From: Methylibium petroleiphilum PM1
GTDB taxonomy: Bacteria; Pseudomonadota; Gammaproteobacteria; Burkholderiales; Burkholderiaceae_C
Direction of reading: 5' to 3'
Assembly (NCBI RefSeq): GCF_000015725.1
Contig: NC_008826.1
Span: forward strand, 535,445-599,444
DNA: 64,000 nucleotides
The stretch's first letter is position 1. The number at the start of each line of letters is the position of its first letter. Below are positions 8,561 through 17,286 of the stretch, in pieces. Made by a program: the position numbers and the translations under genes. The notes beneath the pieces were generated by a model. It was not told the DNA's origin and searched no databases. It saw only the letters and a list, made by a program, of their open reading frames with translations.

Positions 8561-9601
8561 TCAAAGATCGACTTCTAGAATCGAACCACCTGCTCCAACC
8601 GCTACCAGGCGCTGTTTCCCGCCCGCACTTTTGCTGGCCCCCAGAGCCTGATACCAGGCGTTGCGCACCAGTTTCGAATCCACCGCAGCCCATGTCGATC
8701 CGCCGTTTCGGCTGACCACCACCGCGTTGATGCCGCTCGCCAGCACATCGCCCTGGGCCGTCGCATACACGCCGGTTAGGATGGCCCCAGTACCTGTCTT
8801 GCGTGACTCCCAGGTCGCACCGCCATCGGCGCTGGTCAGCAGCGCGCCGCTCTGGCCGCTCGCATAGACCTTTCCGCCTTCGACGACGGCCAATCCAAAG
8901 AGCGAGCGTTCGCCCTTGTGAAGGGCCTTCCATTGCTTGCCGTCGGTGGTGCGCATGACGAGCTCGAACTCGCCCACCACCGTAGCCGTGCCATCGTCCG
9001 CCACGTGGATGTCGTAGAGGTGCGGCTCGGCACCGTCTTGGGTGATGCTGCTCCAGTCCACCGTTTGCGCAGTCCAAGAATTCCCCCAGTCGGTTGACTT
9101 GAGGATGGTTCCGAACGCGCCCACTGCGTAAGCCACGCCCTGCCGGTTTACGCCCACCGAGAGAAGGCGCGATTTCGTTATCGGCGGCGCGGCCTTCCAG
9201 TTCCGGCAGTCCGCGGCGGCGTACACCACTCCAGTCTGTCCGACGGCAATGCACTTGCCACCGCGCATTGCGACCGACATCAGCGCCAAGCGCTTCATCG
9301 GGAAGGGCTGCGCCAGCCAGGTCGCGCCGCCGTCGGCCGTCACGAGCACGGTGCCGAAGGCGCCGACGGCGATACCACGCTCCCCCTCGAATGCCACGTC
9401 GTAGAGCGCGTCGTGGGCCGTACCATGACGGATCTGCTGGACGCCAGCCGGAACTGGCGTCCCGGCATCAGTTTGTGCCACCGTCGAGGGCGCTCCGCCG
9501 CAGAGCATTGCTACCGCCGCCCCAAGCTGCGCTAGCAGCGCAACAGGCCGCGGACGGCCCCCACGAGCGGCGCACCGCTGGTGTTGATGACGCGCTGACA
9601 T
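8561..9601 (-). CDS. YCF48/BNR-repeat beta-propeller exported protein
   Basis: A 346-aa protein with a signal peptide (LLAQLGAAVAMLCGGAPSTVAQ) and repeated Asp-box-like units: TADGGATW, STDWGNSW, TTDGKQW, SADGGATW, SRNGGSTW. This is the pattern of YCF48/photosystem-II-stability-like and sialidase-type beta-propellers. In this cluster type the protein is encoded with DUF1302, DUF1329 and an RND exporter and is presumed to work in the periplasm with them; its ligand is unknown. The ATG lies 2 bp after the stop of the upstream DUF1329 gene, so co-translation is likely. Confidence 0.85.
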   Translation of the reverse strand: MSARHQHQRCAARGGRPRPVALLAQLGAAVAMLCGGAPSTVAQTDAGTPVPAGVQQIRHGTAHDALYDVAFEGERGIAVGAFGTVLVTADGGATWLAQPFPMKRLALMSVAMRGGKCIAVGQTGVVYAAADCRNWKAAPPITKSRLLSVGVNRQGVAYAVGAFGTILKSTDWGNSWTAQTVDWSSITQDGAEPHLYDIHVADDGTATVVGEFELVMRTTDGKQWKALHKGERSLFGLAVVEGGKVYASGQSGALLTSADGGATWESRKTGTGAILTGVYATAQGDVLASGINAVVVSRNGGSTWAAVDSKLVRNAWYQALGASKSAGGKQRLVAVGAGGSILEVDL

Positions 9602-9603
9602 GC

Positions 9604-10971
9604 TTAGGTCCCCAGACGCTGAAGCGCTTGCTCAGTCATGTACTTTTCGTAATACCCCTCGACGTTGTAGCCCTGGGTAATGCCACCAGCGATGCTCTTA
9701 GTTTGTTCAAACCGAGTCATTCGCCCGTCCTGCACGTTGTGAAACATGCAGGCCGTCCACGACCAAGCGGAGTGCTTGCCATCCATCAACTTCTTGTCGC
9801 CCTTTTCGTAGAGGCTGAAATGGGTCTCGAGCGACTTGAAGAGCTCACCACGACGGTCATAAGTGGCGTACGCGATAAACATCATGTTGCGTACGTCAAC
9901 CCAAACACGCTTCTTGCTGACCGGCGCACGCGGGAAGCCGACTGGTTCCGCCTCGAAGACTACGACATCAGGGCACAGCTCCATGTTTGCGTCATAGAAG
10001 GTGACACCCTTCGGACCACCATGCACCGGCCGCTCCCAGTTCGGGTGATCGCCATACCAAGTTTGCGACACCCCGCCCAACAGCGGACCGCGACCAACGA
10101 TTTTGTAGTTTCCCCACGTCAGCATTGGATCCCCGGCGGCCCACGCATCAGATAGATAGAAATTGATCCCCGCGGCAATGGGCTCGAACCGCTGATTGGT
10201 CGGGAATTTGCGCACACGCTTGAACGCCGGCAGGTAGCCAACCAGGTCCGGAAACTTGCGCTGGTCGTAGTACCACGTACTGAGATAACTGGTCCCCCGC
10301 GAATCGCTGGGCGCTGTGAAGAGAACCGTGTTGAAGCGCAGTTTGTCTTCTGCGCCGGGGAAAACCTTGCCGTCGACACGAGATTGGGTGTTCTGCTCGA
10401 CCCAGGCGAAGTCGTACTGATAGCTCAGTGAACCATCGGGCGAAACCTCTTGATCGCGAATGCAATAAAGCGAGTTGTCGTGCCGGCCCCAGGACAGTGT
10501 CAGATTGGCAGCGACCTCGGCACCCGTCTTCGCGTCAGGGAACGGATTGCCGCCGATCCACGGCTTATCATCCAGAGTGACAATATTTCCGTCCGCATTG
10601 ACCTTGGCCTTACCTTGGTTCCTCAGCGTAGCTTCCAGGTACTCATACGGATACATGCGCGTGACATCTCGGGTCGTCGGTACGATCTTAATCTTGCGAC
10701 CCATGGTCTTAATCTGCATGTAGGCCACTGGATCGAGCAAGTCCTTGACGATATCGACGTTCTCAGCGGTGACGTAATCGCCGGTCTTGATCTTTCCCTT
10801 GGACCAAGCGTCAACGGACATCAGCTCATCGGGATAGGCTTTCGTGATATCCGCGGAGTTGCCGATCACCGGCCACAGCGGGCCCAGCACGCCGGCCGTG
10901 GCAACCCCCTTGGCGACTTGCTCCAAGAAGAAGCGGCGGCTGAAGTCGTGGTCATACTTTCTGATATGCAT
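9604..10971 (-). CDS. DUF1329 family exported protein (divergent third copy)
   Basis: A 455-aa DUF1329 protein clearly homologous to, but well diverged from, the two near-identical copies at 2700 and 5163 (for example HIRKYDHDFSRRFFLEQ against HLLRFDRDFSRRFFLES). It has a Tat-type signal S11-R-R-F-F-L16. The start at 10971 is preceded by AGGAGACAACC. It is second in the minus-strand operon after the RND exporter. One operon with two DUF1329 paralogues suggests they are not interchangeable or act as a pair. Confidence 0.9.
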   Translation of the reverse strand: MHIRKYDHDFSRRFFLEQVAKGVATAGVLGPLWPVIGNSADITKAYPDELMSVDAWSKGKIKTGDYVTAENVDIVKDLLDPVAYMQIKTMGRKIKIVPTTRDVTRMYPYEYLEATLRNQGKAKVNADGNIVTLDDKPWIGGNPFPDAKTGAEVAANLTLSWGRHDNSLYCIRDQEVSPDGSLSYQYDFAWVEQNTQSRVDGKVFPGAEDKLRFNTVLFTAPSDSRGTSYLSTWYYDQRKFPDLVGYLPAFKRVRKFPTNQRFEPIAAGINFYLSDAWAAGDPMLTWGNYKIVGRGPLLGGVSQTWYGDHPNWERPVHGGPKGVTFYDANMELCPDVVVFEAEPVGFPRAPVSKKRVWVDVRNMMFIAYATYDRRGELFKSLETHFSLYEKGDKKLMDGKHSAWSWTACMFHNVQDGRMTRFEQTKSIAGGITQGYNVEGYYEKYMTEQALQRLGT

Positions 10972-11029
10972 GGTTGTCTCCTACTTTGTTTTAACAAAGC
11001 GCAAACCTCAAAGGGTTGCGCAAGAGGGT

Positions 11030-13453
11030 TTAGACAGGTACCGCCATCTGTGGTCTCTTCTCCACGGACTCCGACAATCCCGACATGTCGCTGTCGAGGA
11101 ACTTCGGTTTGATCAAGTAGACGAGCAGCGGAAGGAGGATCAGCGCCAGGACCATGTTGATAAACATCACAATCACGAGCAGCAGACCCATGTCGGACAG
11201 AAACTTCAGCTCCGACAGGAAGTACCAGGGCAACAGCCCGATGGTCATCAATGCCGCGGTGAAGAAGATGGCCTTGCCGCAGGTCGCAAGCGAAATGCGG
11301 ATGGCCGCTCCGAGATCCTTCCTGGCCGCCCCCTGGTATTCTTCGCAGATCCGCGTGAGCAAGTAGATGCCGTAGTCGATGCCGACTCCGATTCCGATGG
11401 CCAGGATGGGCAGCGTGTTCACGTCGAGCCCGAGGCCGGCGAGAGACATCGCGGCCGTGAGCATGGTGTTAGCCAGGTTCACCGGGATCAGCAGCAGCAA
11501 ACCGGCCACGATCGAGCGATAGGCCAGGGAGCAGCCGATGAGAATCACGATATTTAGCGCGCCGATGATTCGAGACTCGTAGTGCACCACCGTGTCGTTG
11601 ATCGACTGCTGCAAAGCGATCGTGCCGGAAGCCAAGCGAACGCGAAAGTTTGTATGCTCTGCTCCAATCTTCTCAACGCAAGCACTCGCCTGAGCTAAGG
11701 CGTTGTCTACCGTATGCTGCTTGTTGTTGGCGTACCAGAGCGATACGGTCGTGTTGCGCTGGTCGAAGTCCGTGACGTTCAGGAAGGCCTTGGCATTCGT
11801 TCCTGCCATCAGGCCCGTGACCGCTGCCGCGACGGCGGCATCGTCGTTGTCCAGCGGCGTCCATTTTGGATTGCCGCCGTTGAAGACGCGGTTGGCTTCC
11901 GGCACGAGGTCGGCGAACGACAGCGTGGCTGTGGGCGGATTTGGGCTGGCCTCCAGGCAATGCTGGAGATCTCGCATCGCGGTGATTGTCTCGGTCTGAC
12001 GCACGATGCGGGCGCCGCCCTTGCCCTCAAAGACAAGCTCCATCGTCATCGATCCGGGAAAGTTCCTGTTGATCTCCCGGACGGCGGCATTGAACTCCGA
12101 CTCATAACGCAGGAGATTCGTCCCTTCGACCGGATTGCCGACCGGGATGCGCAACATGAAGTACACCGAAACCACAGTAATTAAGACAAATATGCCTGCC
12201 GTGTAGCATGCCGTCCGCCCATGAGCCAAGCTGGAGAACGCCTCCAGCGTGCGCCGCATGCTGCGTTGAAGCGGGCCGCTGTGACCAACGCTGCCGAGGA
12301 CATGAGATAGGTTCGTTGGCTTCGGCAGCAGGCTCAGCACGACGGGGGTAAGGAAGACGCTACAGGGGACGAGGTTCAGCGCCCAAAGGCCGGTGAACAG
12401 TGCGAATCGCTCCATCGCCGGAATGGGCGCAAGCGCGACAAGCAGAAGTCCGCAAACGTCGGTGAAGATCCCTAGGGTGCCGGGCGCCATAAGGGAGACG
12501 AGCGACAGCTCGGCAGCTTTGCGCTGCTCATGGCCGTCGTGAAGCAGTTCGTAGTAGCGCTCAGTAGCCTGAACACAGTGGCTGAAGCAGCGCGCGATGA
12601 GCATCAGGGGCACAACCATCAGCAGCGGCTCGACCGGTAGTCCGAGCCAGCCGACAAGCCCGAACCCCCAGACGGCCGACACCGAACTCACGATCAGCGG
12701 TCCAACGATGCCCGAAAGGTTGCGCATGTGGAGTGCGAGCATCACGAACATGAGGAGCAGCGTGAGGCCAAAAATCTCAGCGGTGTTCTCGCCGAAGGCA
12801 TAGATCCAACCGGTCATGATCGGGAAGCCGGCGACGTGGATCTCATGCTGACCGTCCTGCTCCTTCTTGACTATCTCTTGGATGAAGTTGAACGCCTCGC
12901 CGTAGTCAAGCTTGCTCTCGATAAAGGTGGCATTGATGATCGTCGCCGTGTGGTCAGAGGACACGAGGAACGTTGCCGCGGCCGCCGACTCACCTACCCG
13001 GCGACGGATCTCCGCCAGGTCTGCGGCCGACTTAGGCGGCTGTTCGTCCATGATCGGGTTCGAGAAGATCCCGTCCGGGGTGACGACCGTGTACCGGGCC
13101 TTGGACGACGCGATCGAAAGAATCTGATCGTGGTCGACGCCGGGAGCGAGATCGATCGCGCGCGATAGGCGCCAGACCTTGTCAAGCGTATCGATCTGGA
13201 AGACGTCCTTGCCGTCCGTTCGCTTGATCATCAGCGTGACGGTCAGTGGACTGCCGAAGTTCGGATGGTCCTTGAAGACCTGAACGAAGGGGTGATCCTT
13301 GGGAAAGAGGTCCGAGAAGATCGTCCGGATCTCGACCTTGGTCATGCCGACGGCGAAGAAGGTCGTGATCAACGCCATGGCAACCAGGATTGTCCATCGG
13401 TTGCCTAGAGTGAAACGGGCGAGCCGGTGCCTTAGGTCATTTCTACCCATCAC
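11030..13453 (-). CDS. RND superfamily (MMPL-type) exporter
   Basis: An 807-aa inner-membrane protein of the 'predicted exporters of the RND superfamily' type. One transmembrane helix near residue 25 (WTILVAMALITTFFAVGM) precedes a large periplasmic loop, then a five- to six-helix block near 220-400. The pattern repeats in the second half (second loop about 440-620, helices about 630-790). Such proteins move hydrophobic compounds using the proton gradient. It is the first gene of the operon RND, DUF1329, YCF48-like, DUF1302, DUF1329, and lies about 100 bp downstream of a C/G-rich element shared with alkB. The substrate cannot be read from the sequence. Confidence 0.88.
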   Translation of the reverse strand: MMGRNDLRHRLARFTLGNRWTILVAMALITTFFAVGMTKVEIRTIFSDLFPKDHPFVQVFKDHPNFGSPLTVTLMIKRTDGKDVFQIDTLDKVWRLSRAIDLAPGVDHDQILSIASSKARYTVVTPDGIFSNPIMDEQPPKSAADLAEIRRRVGESAAAATFLVSSDHTATIINATFIESKLDYGEAFNFIQEIVKKEQDGQHEIHVAGFPIMTGWIYAFGENTAEIFGLTLLLMFVMLALHMRNLSGIVGPLIVSSVSAVWGFGLVGWLGLPVEPLLMVVPLMLIARCFSHCVQATERYYELLHDGHEQRKAAELSLVSLMAPGTLGIFTDVCGLLLVALAPIPAMERFALFTGLWALNLVPCSVFLTPVVLSLLPKPTNLSHVLGSVGHSGPLQRSMRRTLEAFSSLAHGRTACYTAGIFVLITVVSVYFMLRIPVGNPVEGTNLLRYESEFNAAVREINRNFPGSMTMELVFEGKGGARIVRQTETITAMRDLQHCLEASPNPPTATLSFADLVPEANRVFNGGNPKWTPLDNDDAAVAAAVTGLMAGTNAKAFLNVTDFDQRNTTVSLWYANNKQHTVDNALAQASACVEKIGAEHTNFRVRLASGTIALQQSINDTVVHYESRIIGALNIVILIGCSLAYRSIVAGLLLLIPVNLANTMLTAAMSLAGLGLDVNTLPILAIGIGVGIDYGIYLLTRICEEYQGAARKDLGAAIRISLATCGKAIFFTAALMTIGLLPWYFLSELKFLSDMGLLLVIVMFINMVLALILLPLLVYLIKPKFLDSDMSGLSESVEKRPQMAVPV

Positions 13454-13554
13454 ATCCCCGAGAAAATGAGCAACTCCGACGACTCTCTCTGTTCAGACAG
13501 CTCACGCCATTGGCGCTGAGTGTTTTATGGTCCCATCGAGCTTTTGATCACGCG

Positions 13555-13582
13555 CCCCCCCGAAGGGGAGGTTGAAGGGGGG
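13555..13582 (-). promoter_or_regulatory. C/G-rich element upstream of RND operon (site A)
   Basis: Read on the minus strand it contains AACCTCCCCTTCGGGGGGG preceded by CCCCCCTTC. It matches the elements upstream of alkB, of the first monooxygenase and of alkT in sequence and in orientation toward the gene. It lies about 100 bp before the RND start. A candidate operator for the MalT/AlkS-type regulator. Confidence 0.5.
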
Positions 13583-13589
13583 TGTCACA

Positions 13590-13790
13590 GGCAAGGTGTC
13601 CGCCCATCCCGTACTTTCAAGTTCCGCTCTTCTCGGCCGGCAACGTCGGCAACGAGGGGCAGACCTGCATTCGGCGAACGACGTCAACGCTCGGCTTGAT
13701 GGTTGGTCGGCGCTACCCGCACAGCGCAGAGAGGACCGCCGAGGCGATCCGCGACAGCCGCTACAACACGGGAGGCTTAGGGCGGACGCC
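13590..13790 (+). pseudogene. Possible aldehyde dehydrogenase C-terminal remnant
   Basis: The plus-strand frame beginning near 13582 reads ...LFSAGNVGNEGQTCIRR and later YPHSAERTAEAIRDSRY, which recalls the C-terminal part of aldehyde dehydrogenases (the block ending in ...AIxxANDSxYGLGG). The likeness is patchy and no intact gene surrounds it. An aldehyde dehydrogenase would fit an alkane cluster, but this is only a suggestion. The rest of 13454-14195 shows no recognisable gene. Confidence 0.25.
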
Positions 13791-14195
13791 GCGAGTACGA
13801 GGCAATGGCCAAGTCGCCTCGGTGCGCTCGGATAGCGTTCTTCGCAAGGCCGCGGCCGGCCAATCCAGAACCACGTAGACAGGGGGCCCGACCGGGTAGA
13901 GCTCGAGCTTGTCTGGCGCATGCGGTCCGCATTGACGCATGCCGTCCGCATTGACAATCAATAGCGCGCTGGCACAGGGTATCTGAATCGCCCCTGGCAT
14001 CGATTCATGCTTTCCGCCAGTTGAGGGCGCTCAGTTGCGTCCATGGACTCGCGCGCGCCTGCGGTAGCTTCCGATCGTCACGGCGGTCCTAGATCACGCC
14101 GCGGTCTCGCAGAAGGATCGACGGACATTGCGCGAGAAGATGCCATGAATCTGCATCTCGGAGCAGACCGCCGCACGTACAAGGCTCATTCGCGA

Positions 14196-15473
14196 CTAGG
14201 AGGACTCCGCTGCGGCTACTCTCTCGAGCGAGAGCTTTGGCAGAAACTGCGCATCGGTCAACTCCCGGGGCGTTGGTAGCGGCATGCCACCACTGAACAG
14301 CTTCCGAACAGCCGCATGGTCTGCTGAAGAATTAACCGATTCTACGCATGACAACGTGCCACCATTGAATCGAAAGATGGAGAATTTGCCCGACGCGGGG
14401 TCTCCGCTCACCCAACGCTCGTCGTTACCGTCGCCGATTCCGGCAATCTGAATCGACGTGCTGTACTGGCGTGTCCAGAAACACGGTGTACCTTGGTAGA
14501 CTTCACCCATCATTCCAGTCAGTCGACCGGCGACGTACTTGGCCTGGTCAACTGCGTTCTGCACAGACTCAAGTCGCACTCGCCGACGCGCATGAACACT
14601 GGGGAAACTAGAACAATCACCAATAGCACTTATCCGCTCATCTGAAGTGAGAAGAGATCCATCGACTACAATTCCGTTATCGACCGTCAAAGCGGCCTCT
14701 TCCGCAAGAGCGATGTTCGGCGATACCCCGACTCCCACCAAAACAATGCGAGCCGGCAACCGTACACCATCATCAAGTTCTACGGCGGAGACGCGTCCCG
14801 ATCGGCCATGAAAGGCCACGGCGCAACGACCCGTCATGATCGAAACACCATGCGCTGCGTGCTCGCTGGCAACATAGCCAGAGATCTCCGGGGCGACAAC
14901 GCGGGACATGACCCGGTCCTCAGCCTCCACGACCGTGACACGCTGACCAGCTTTGGCAGCCACTGCAGCCACTTCCATCCCGATGAAGCCGCCACCGATC
15001 ACCACCATGTCCCCTGGTTCTCGGAACAGATTGCGAAGTGCCTCTGCATGCTCGACTGTGCGCAAACTGAGCACGCCTTCGAGATGCACCCCGGGAACAC
15101 GAAGTGCCCGCGGAGTGGCGCCCATAGCAATCACTAGATGGTCGTACCCTATTCTCTCACCTGAGTCCAGCGTGACGATGTTCGACGACCTGTCGATGGC
15201 GAGCCCCTTCTTCCCAAGCCGCATCACCAGTTCCAGGCTTTCCTGGTTAGCCCCCAACCGCAGCGCGAGCGTGCCGGCGGAGTCGGAACCTTCTAGATAC
15301 CCCTTTGACAAGGGCGGACGGCGATAGGGCCAGTGTGGTTCATCACCAACGAGCGTGACACACCCTCTGTATCCGAAGTCCCGCAACGAGGCAGCGACCT
15401 GGAAACCAGCTTGGCCGGCTCCGAGGACGAGGATTGCCCTCGTATCTCCGCGCTCTTGAGCTGTAGAAATCAC
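14196..15473 (-). CDS. alkT: Rubredoxin/ferredoxin reductase (AlkT-type FAD oxidoreductase)
   Basis: Transfers electrons from NAD(P)H to rubredoxin, which feeds the alkane monooxygenase. The N-terminal FAD motif is VLGAGQAGFQVAASLR, followed by PYRRPPLSKGYL. The NAD(P)H-binding motif is MVVIGGGFIGMEVAAVAAKAGQRVTVVE (its first Gly near residue 155), and a C-terminal FAD motif ISAIGDCSS precedes the reductase C domain. About 425 aa, similar to AlkT and related ferredoxin reductases. GTG at 15473 is taken as start because GGGAGA lies just upstream and the FAD motif then begins at the usual distance. A longer open frame to 16040 has no family support. The C/G-rich site C lies about 215 bp upstream. 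Confidence 0.85.
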   Translation of the reverse strand: MISTAQERGDTRAILVLGAGQAGFQVAASLRDFGYRGCVTLVGDEPHWPYRRPPLSKGYLEGSDSAGTLALRLGANQESLELVMRLGKKGLAIDRSSNIVTLDSGERIGYDHLVIAMGATPRALRVPGVHLEGVLSLRTVEHAEALRNLFREPGDMVVIGGGFIGMEVAAVAAKAGQRVTVVEAEDRVMSRVVAPEISGYVASEHAAHGVSIMTGRCAVAFHGRSGRVSAVELDDGVRLPARIVLVGVGVSPNIALAEEAALTVDNGIVVDGSLLTSDERISAIGDCSSFPSVHARRRVRLESVQNAVDQAKYVAGRLTGMMGEVYQGTPCFWTRQYSTSIQIAGIGDGNDERWVSGDPASGKFSIFRFNGGTLSCVESVNSSADHAAVRKLFSGGMPLPTPRELTDAQFLPKLSLERVAAAESS

Positions 15474-15686
15474 CCTATCGTCTCCCACGATTCGACTCTT
15501 CTCTATCTTGTGACCGTGAACCAGACCCGTCGAGGGCGTGGGCAGACTTCCGTTCGCTGGAAGCGTCTCCACGTGTGAGAGCAACCATCTTGGCCCTAAA
15601 TAGCCCCGTCGACACAGCGATGAATTGTCGACACACAATCCTCTTGGTCGCCACAGTCCAATTGCACAGCATCCTGCAAGACGATG

Positions 15687-15706
15687 CCCCCCTCTAAAGA
15701 GAGGTT
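15687..15706 (-). promoter_or_regulatory. C/G-rich element upstream of alkT (site C)
   Basis: On the minus strand it reads AACCTCTCTTTAGAGGGGGG, matching the core of the elements upstream of the RND operon, alkB and the monooxygenase at 24714. It is preceded by a further inverted repeat AGGTT-N4-AACCT. It points toward the reductase gene, about 215 bp away. Confidence 0.4.
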
Positions 15707-16024
15707 TCCGAACCTCCCCGAGATCTTGGAGGCTCTTGACGTGAGCCATACACCGCTCTGGAGATGGGTGAACGATTTGTGGTCGAGCCGATCGCTGCAA
15801 CTCCTCGAATGCGAGGTCCTTCCATCGACCGACAGCGAACAGAAGCGCGCTGACCTCACCGTCCGGTTCACCCCGGAATCGTGGCGCGCAAAACCGTGAC
15901 GCGGACATCAGACGCTCGCGATGCAGACATGAACAAACCTCCACCGCAGAACCGTTGGCCCGATCCGCTCGTGCAGACGGCGACTTATGAATATCGCGCG
16001 TCAGGTCATCTTCGCGAAATGCTA

Positions 16025-16357
16025 CTAGCCACGCCGGCACTCTGTATTGTCGCGCGACGTAGCGCCCTCCCGCTGCGATGCGCCTACACCTGCGTGAAGG
16101 TACGTCGAGCCATCCAACACTTCATGCTCCGTGGCGCCCGGCCTGCAGCCGCATGAACGATTTTCAACGAACGGAATAAAAAACTCACGCCCAACCAGGG
16201 CTCGCGCGTAGAGATAGTTACTCAGCGCTGCCCTGCTCAAGCGATCCATGTCCACACGCCCATCGATAGTGCACGGGAAGGAAAGTGCACGCCCCGCGTT
16301 GAAAAGCGACTGAAAGCGCAGCTCAAAGTTGAAGGCGTTGTTGACTTGTGTGCTCAC
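16025..16357 (-). CDS. Small conserved hypothetical protein of Burkholderiales type
   Basis: The first 65 residues (FELRFQSLFNAGRALSFPCT, then GRVDMDRLSRAALSNYLYARALVGREF) match, from memory, a small protein found widely in Burkholderiales genomes, typically 60-80 aa with the pattern LFNxGRGxxFPC...VDLDxLSxRARxNYxxARAxVGREF. Its function is unknown to me. The last 35 or so residues look like read-through of non-conserved sequence, so the functional protein may be shorter or the true stop lost. It stands alone between the reductase and an IS481 remnant. Confidence 0.6.
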   Translation of the reverse strand: MSTQVNNAFNFELRFQSLFNAGRALSFPCTIDGRVDMDRLSRAALSNYLYARALVGREFFIPFVENRSCGCRPGATEHEVLDGSTYLHAGVGASQREGATSRDNTECRRG

Positions 16358-16767
16358 GACGACCTCCCAAACCAGGCGACATATCAGCGTGACCTGTATG
16401 TTCGATATCTATAGCCCTGCGCCACAGAAGAATGCTGATTCGCGTCGTGCGTTCCCGTGGACATCTGGCAATGAAAGCCGCGAGCGAGACAGTGGACAGC
16501 TTGAGCCAAGAAGTACGCGATTGGATCATCTATGCCATGATCTTCGTTCACTGATAGCGCGGAGGCAACCTGCCGAAAGGGAGGTTTTGGGGAAGGTTGT
16601 GCTGGTGCCCTTCCCATATCGCAACGATCGCGCACGAGCAGCCCTCTGATGCTCATTGCATCGCGAGCTAGCGATTGCCAGCGCCCAGTCAGCGACCGAG
16701 GGCGCCTGTGCCGCACTAATGTAAATTATTTCAATGGGTTGCTTCTGCGGCTCACTCGGTTGCGCCG

Positions 16768-17090
16768 CCGACGGCGCGTAAGTGGCTCGTGCGCTACTTG
16801 GCCGAAGAAGAGACTGAGACTGCGCTGCAGGGCCGCGCACGGCGCGCTTCCCCGGACGCCGCGCTGGCGCCGCTCGATGATCTTCAGTGCCTTTGCCGGC
16901 TTGGACGCTGCAGCGCCAGATTGCTCATGGGGGTGTCGGCCTCCACGTCGGCCGCGCGCTGTCAGGCGCCGACCTATACAAGCTCGGCGATCTGCAGCTT
17001 GCAGCGCTACGTGCACACGGCGCCCGCGAATTGCTGTACTTCGACACCAAGAAGGTGGCCACGTCGCGCTGCGCGAGTGAGCCCACCTGT
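16768..17090 (+). pseudogene. Degenerate IS481-family transposase fragment
   Basis: The frame at 16768 reads ARKWLVRYLAEEETETALQGR, resembling the N-terminal helix-turn-helix region of IS481 transposases (RKWLxRYRAEGExGLxDRSSRP). After a frame change the sequence continues GRALSGADLYKLGDLQ and LRAHGARELLYFDTKK, matching the family's LSRLxDLEPxEPxRRYExxxPGELLHIDTKKL segment. The catalytic core beyond the first Asp is missing. It is a decayed remnant. The remaining bases of 16358-17286 show no gene. Confidence 0.65.
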
Positions 17091-17286
17091 CATGACCTCA
17101 GGCCAGCGCACGCAAGCTCCGCTCAGCTGGCATCATCTCTAAATCCGGCATCGGTTCCATGCCGGAATTAGCGGTGTTGCCCCCGTTGAGATGGCTTCCA
17201 TGGCAGGTGAGCAACAACCTCTTGACCGTCCAGAATAAGTAGCAAACGGCGGATTTGCGCGCCACAGCCCTCAATCAATCGGTAAT

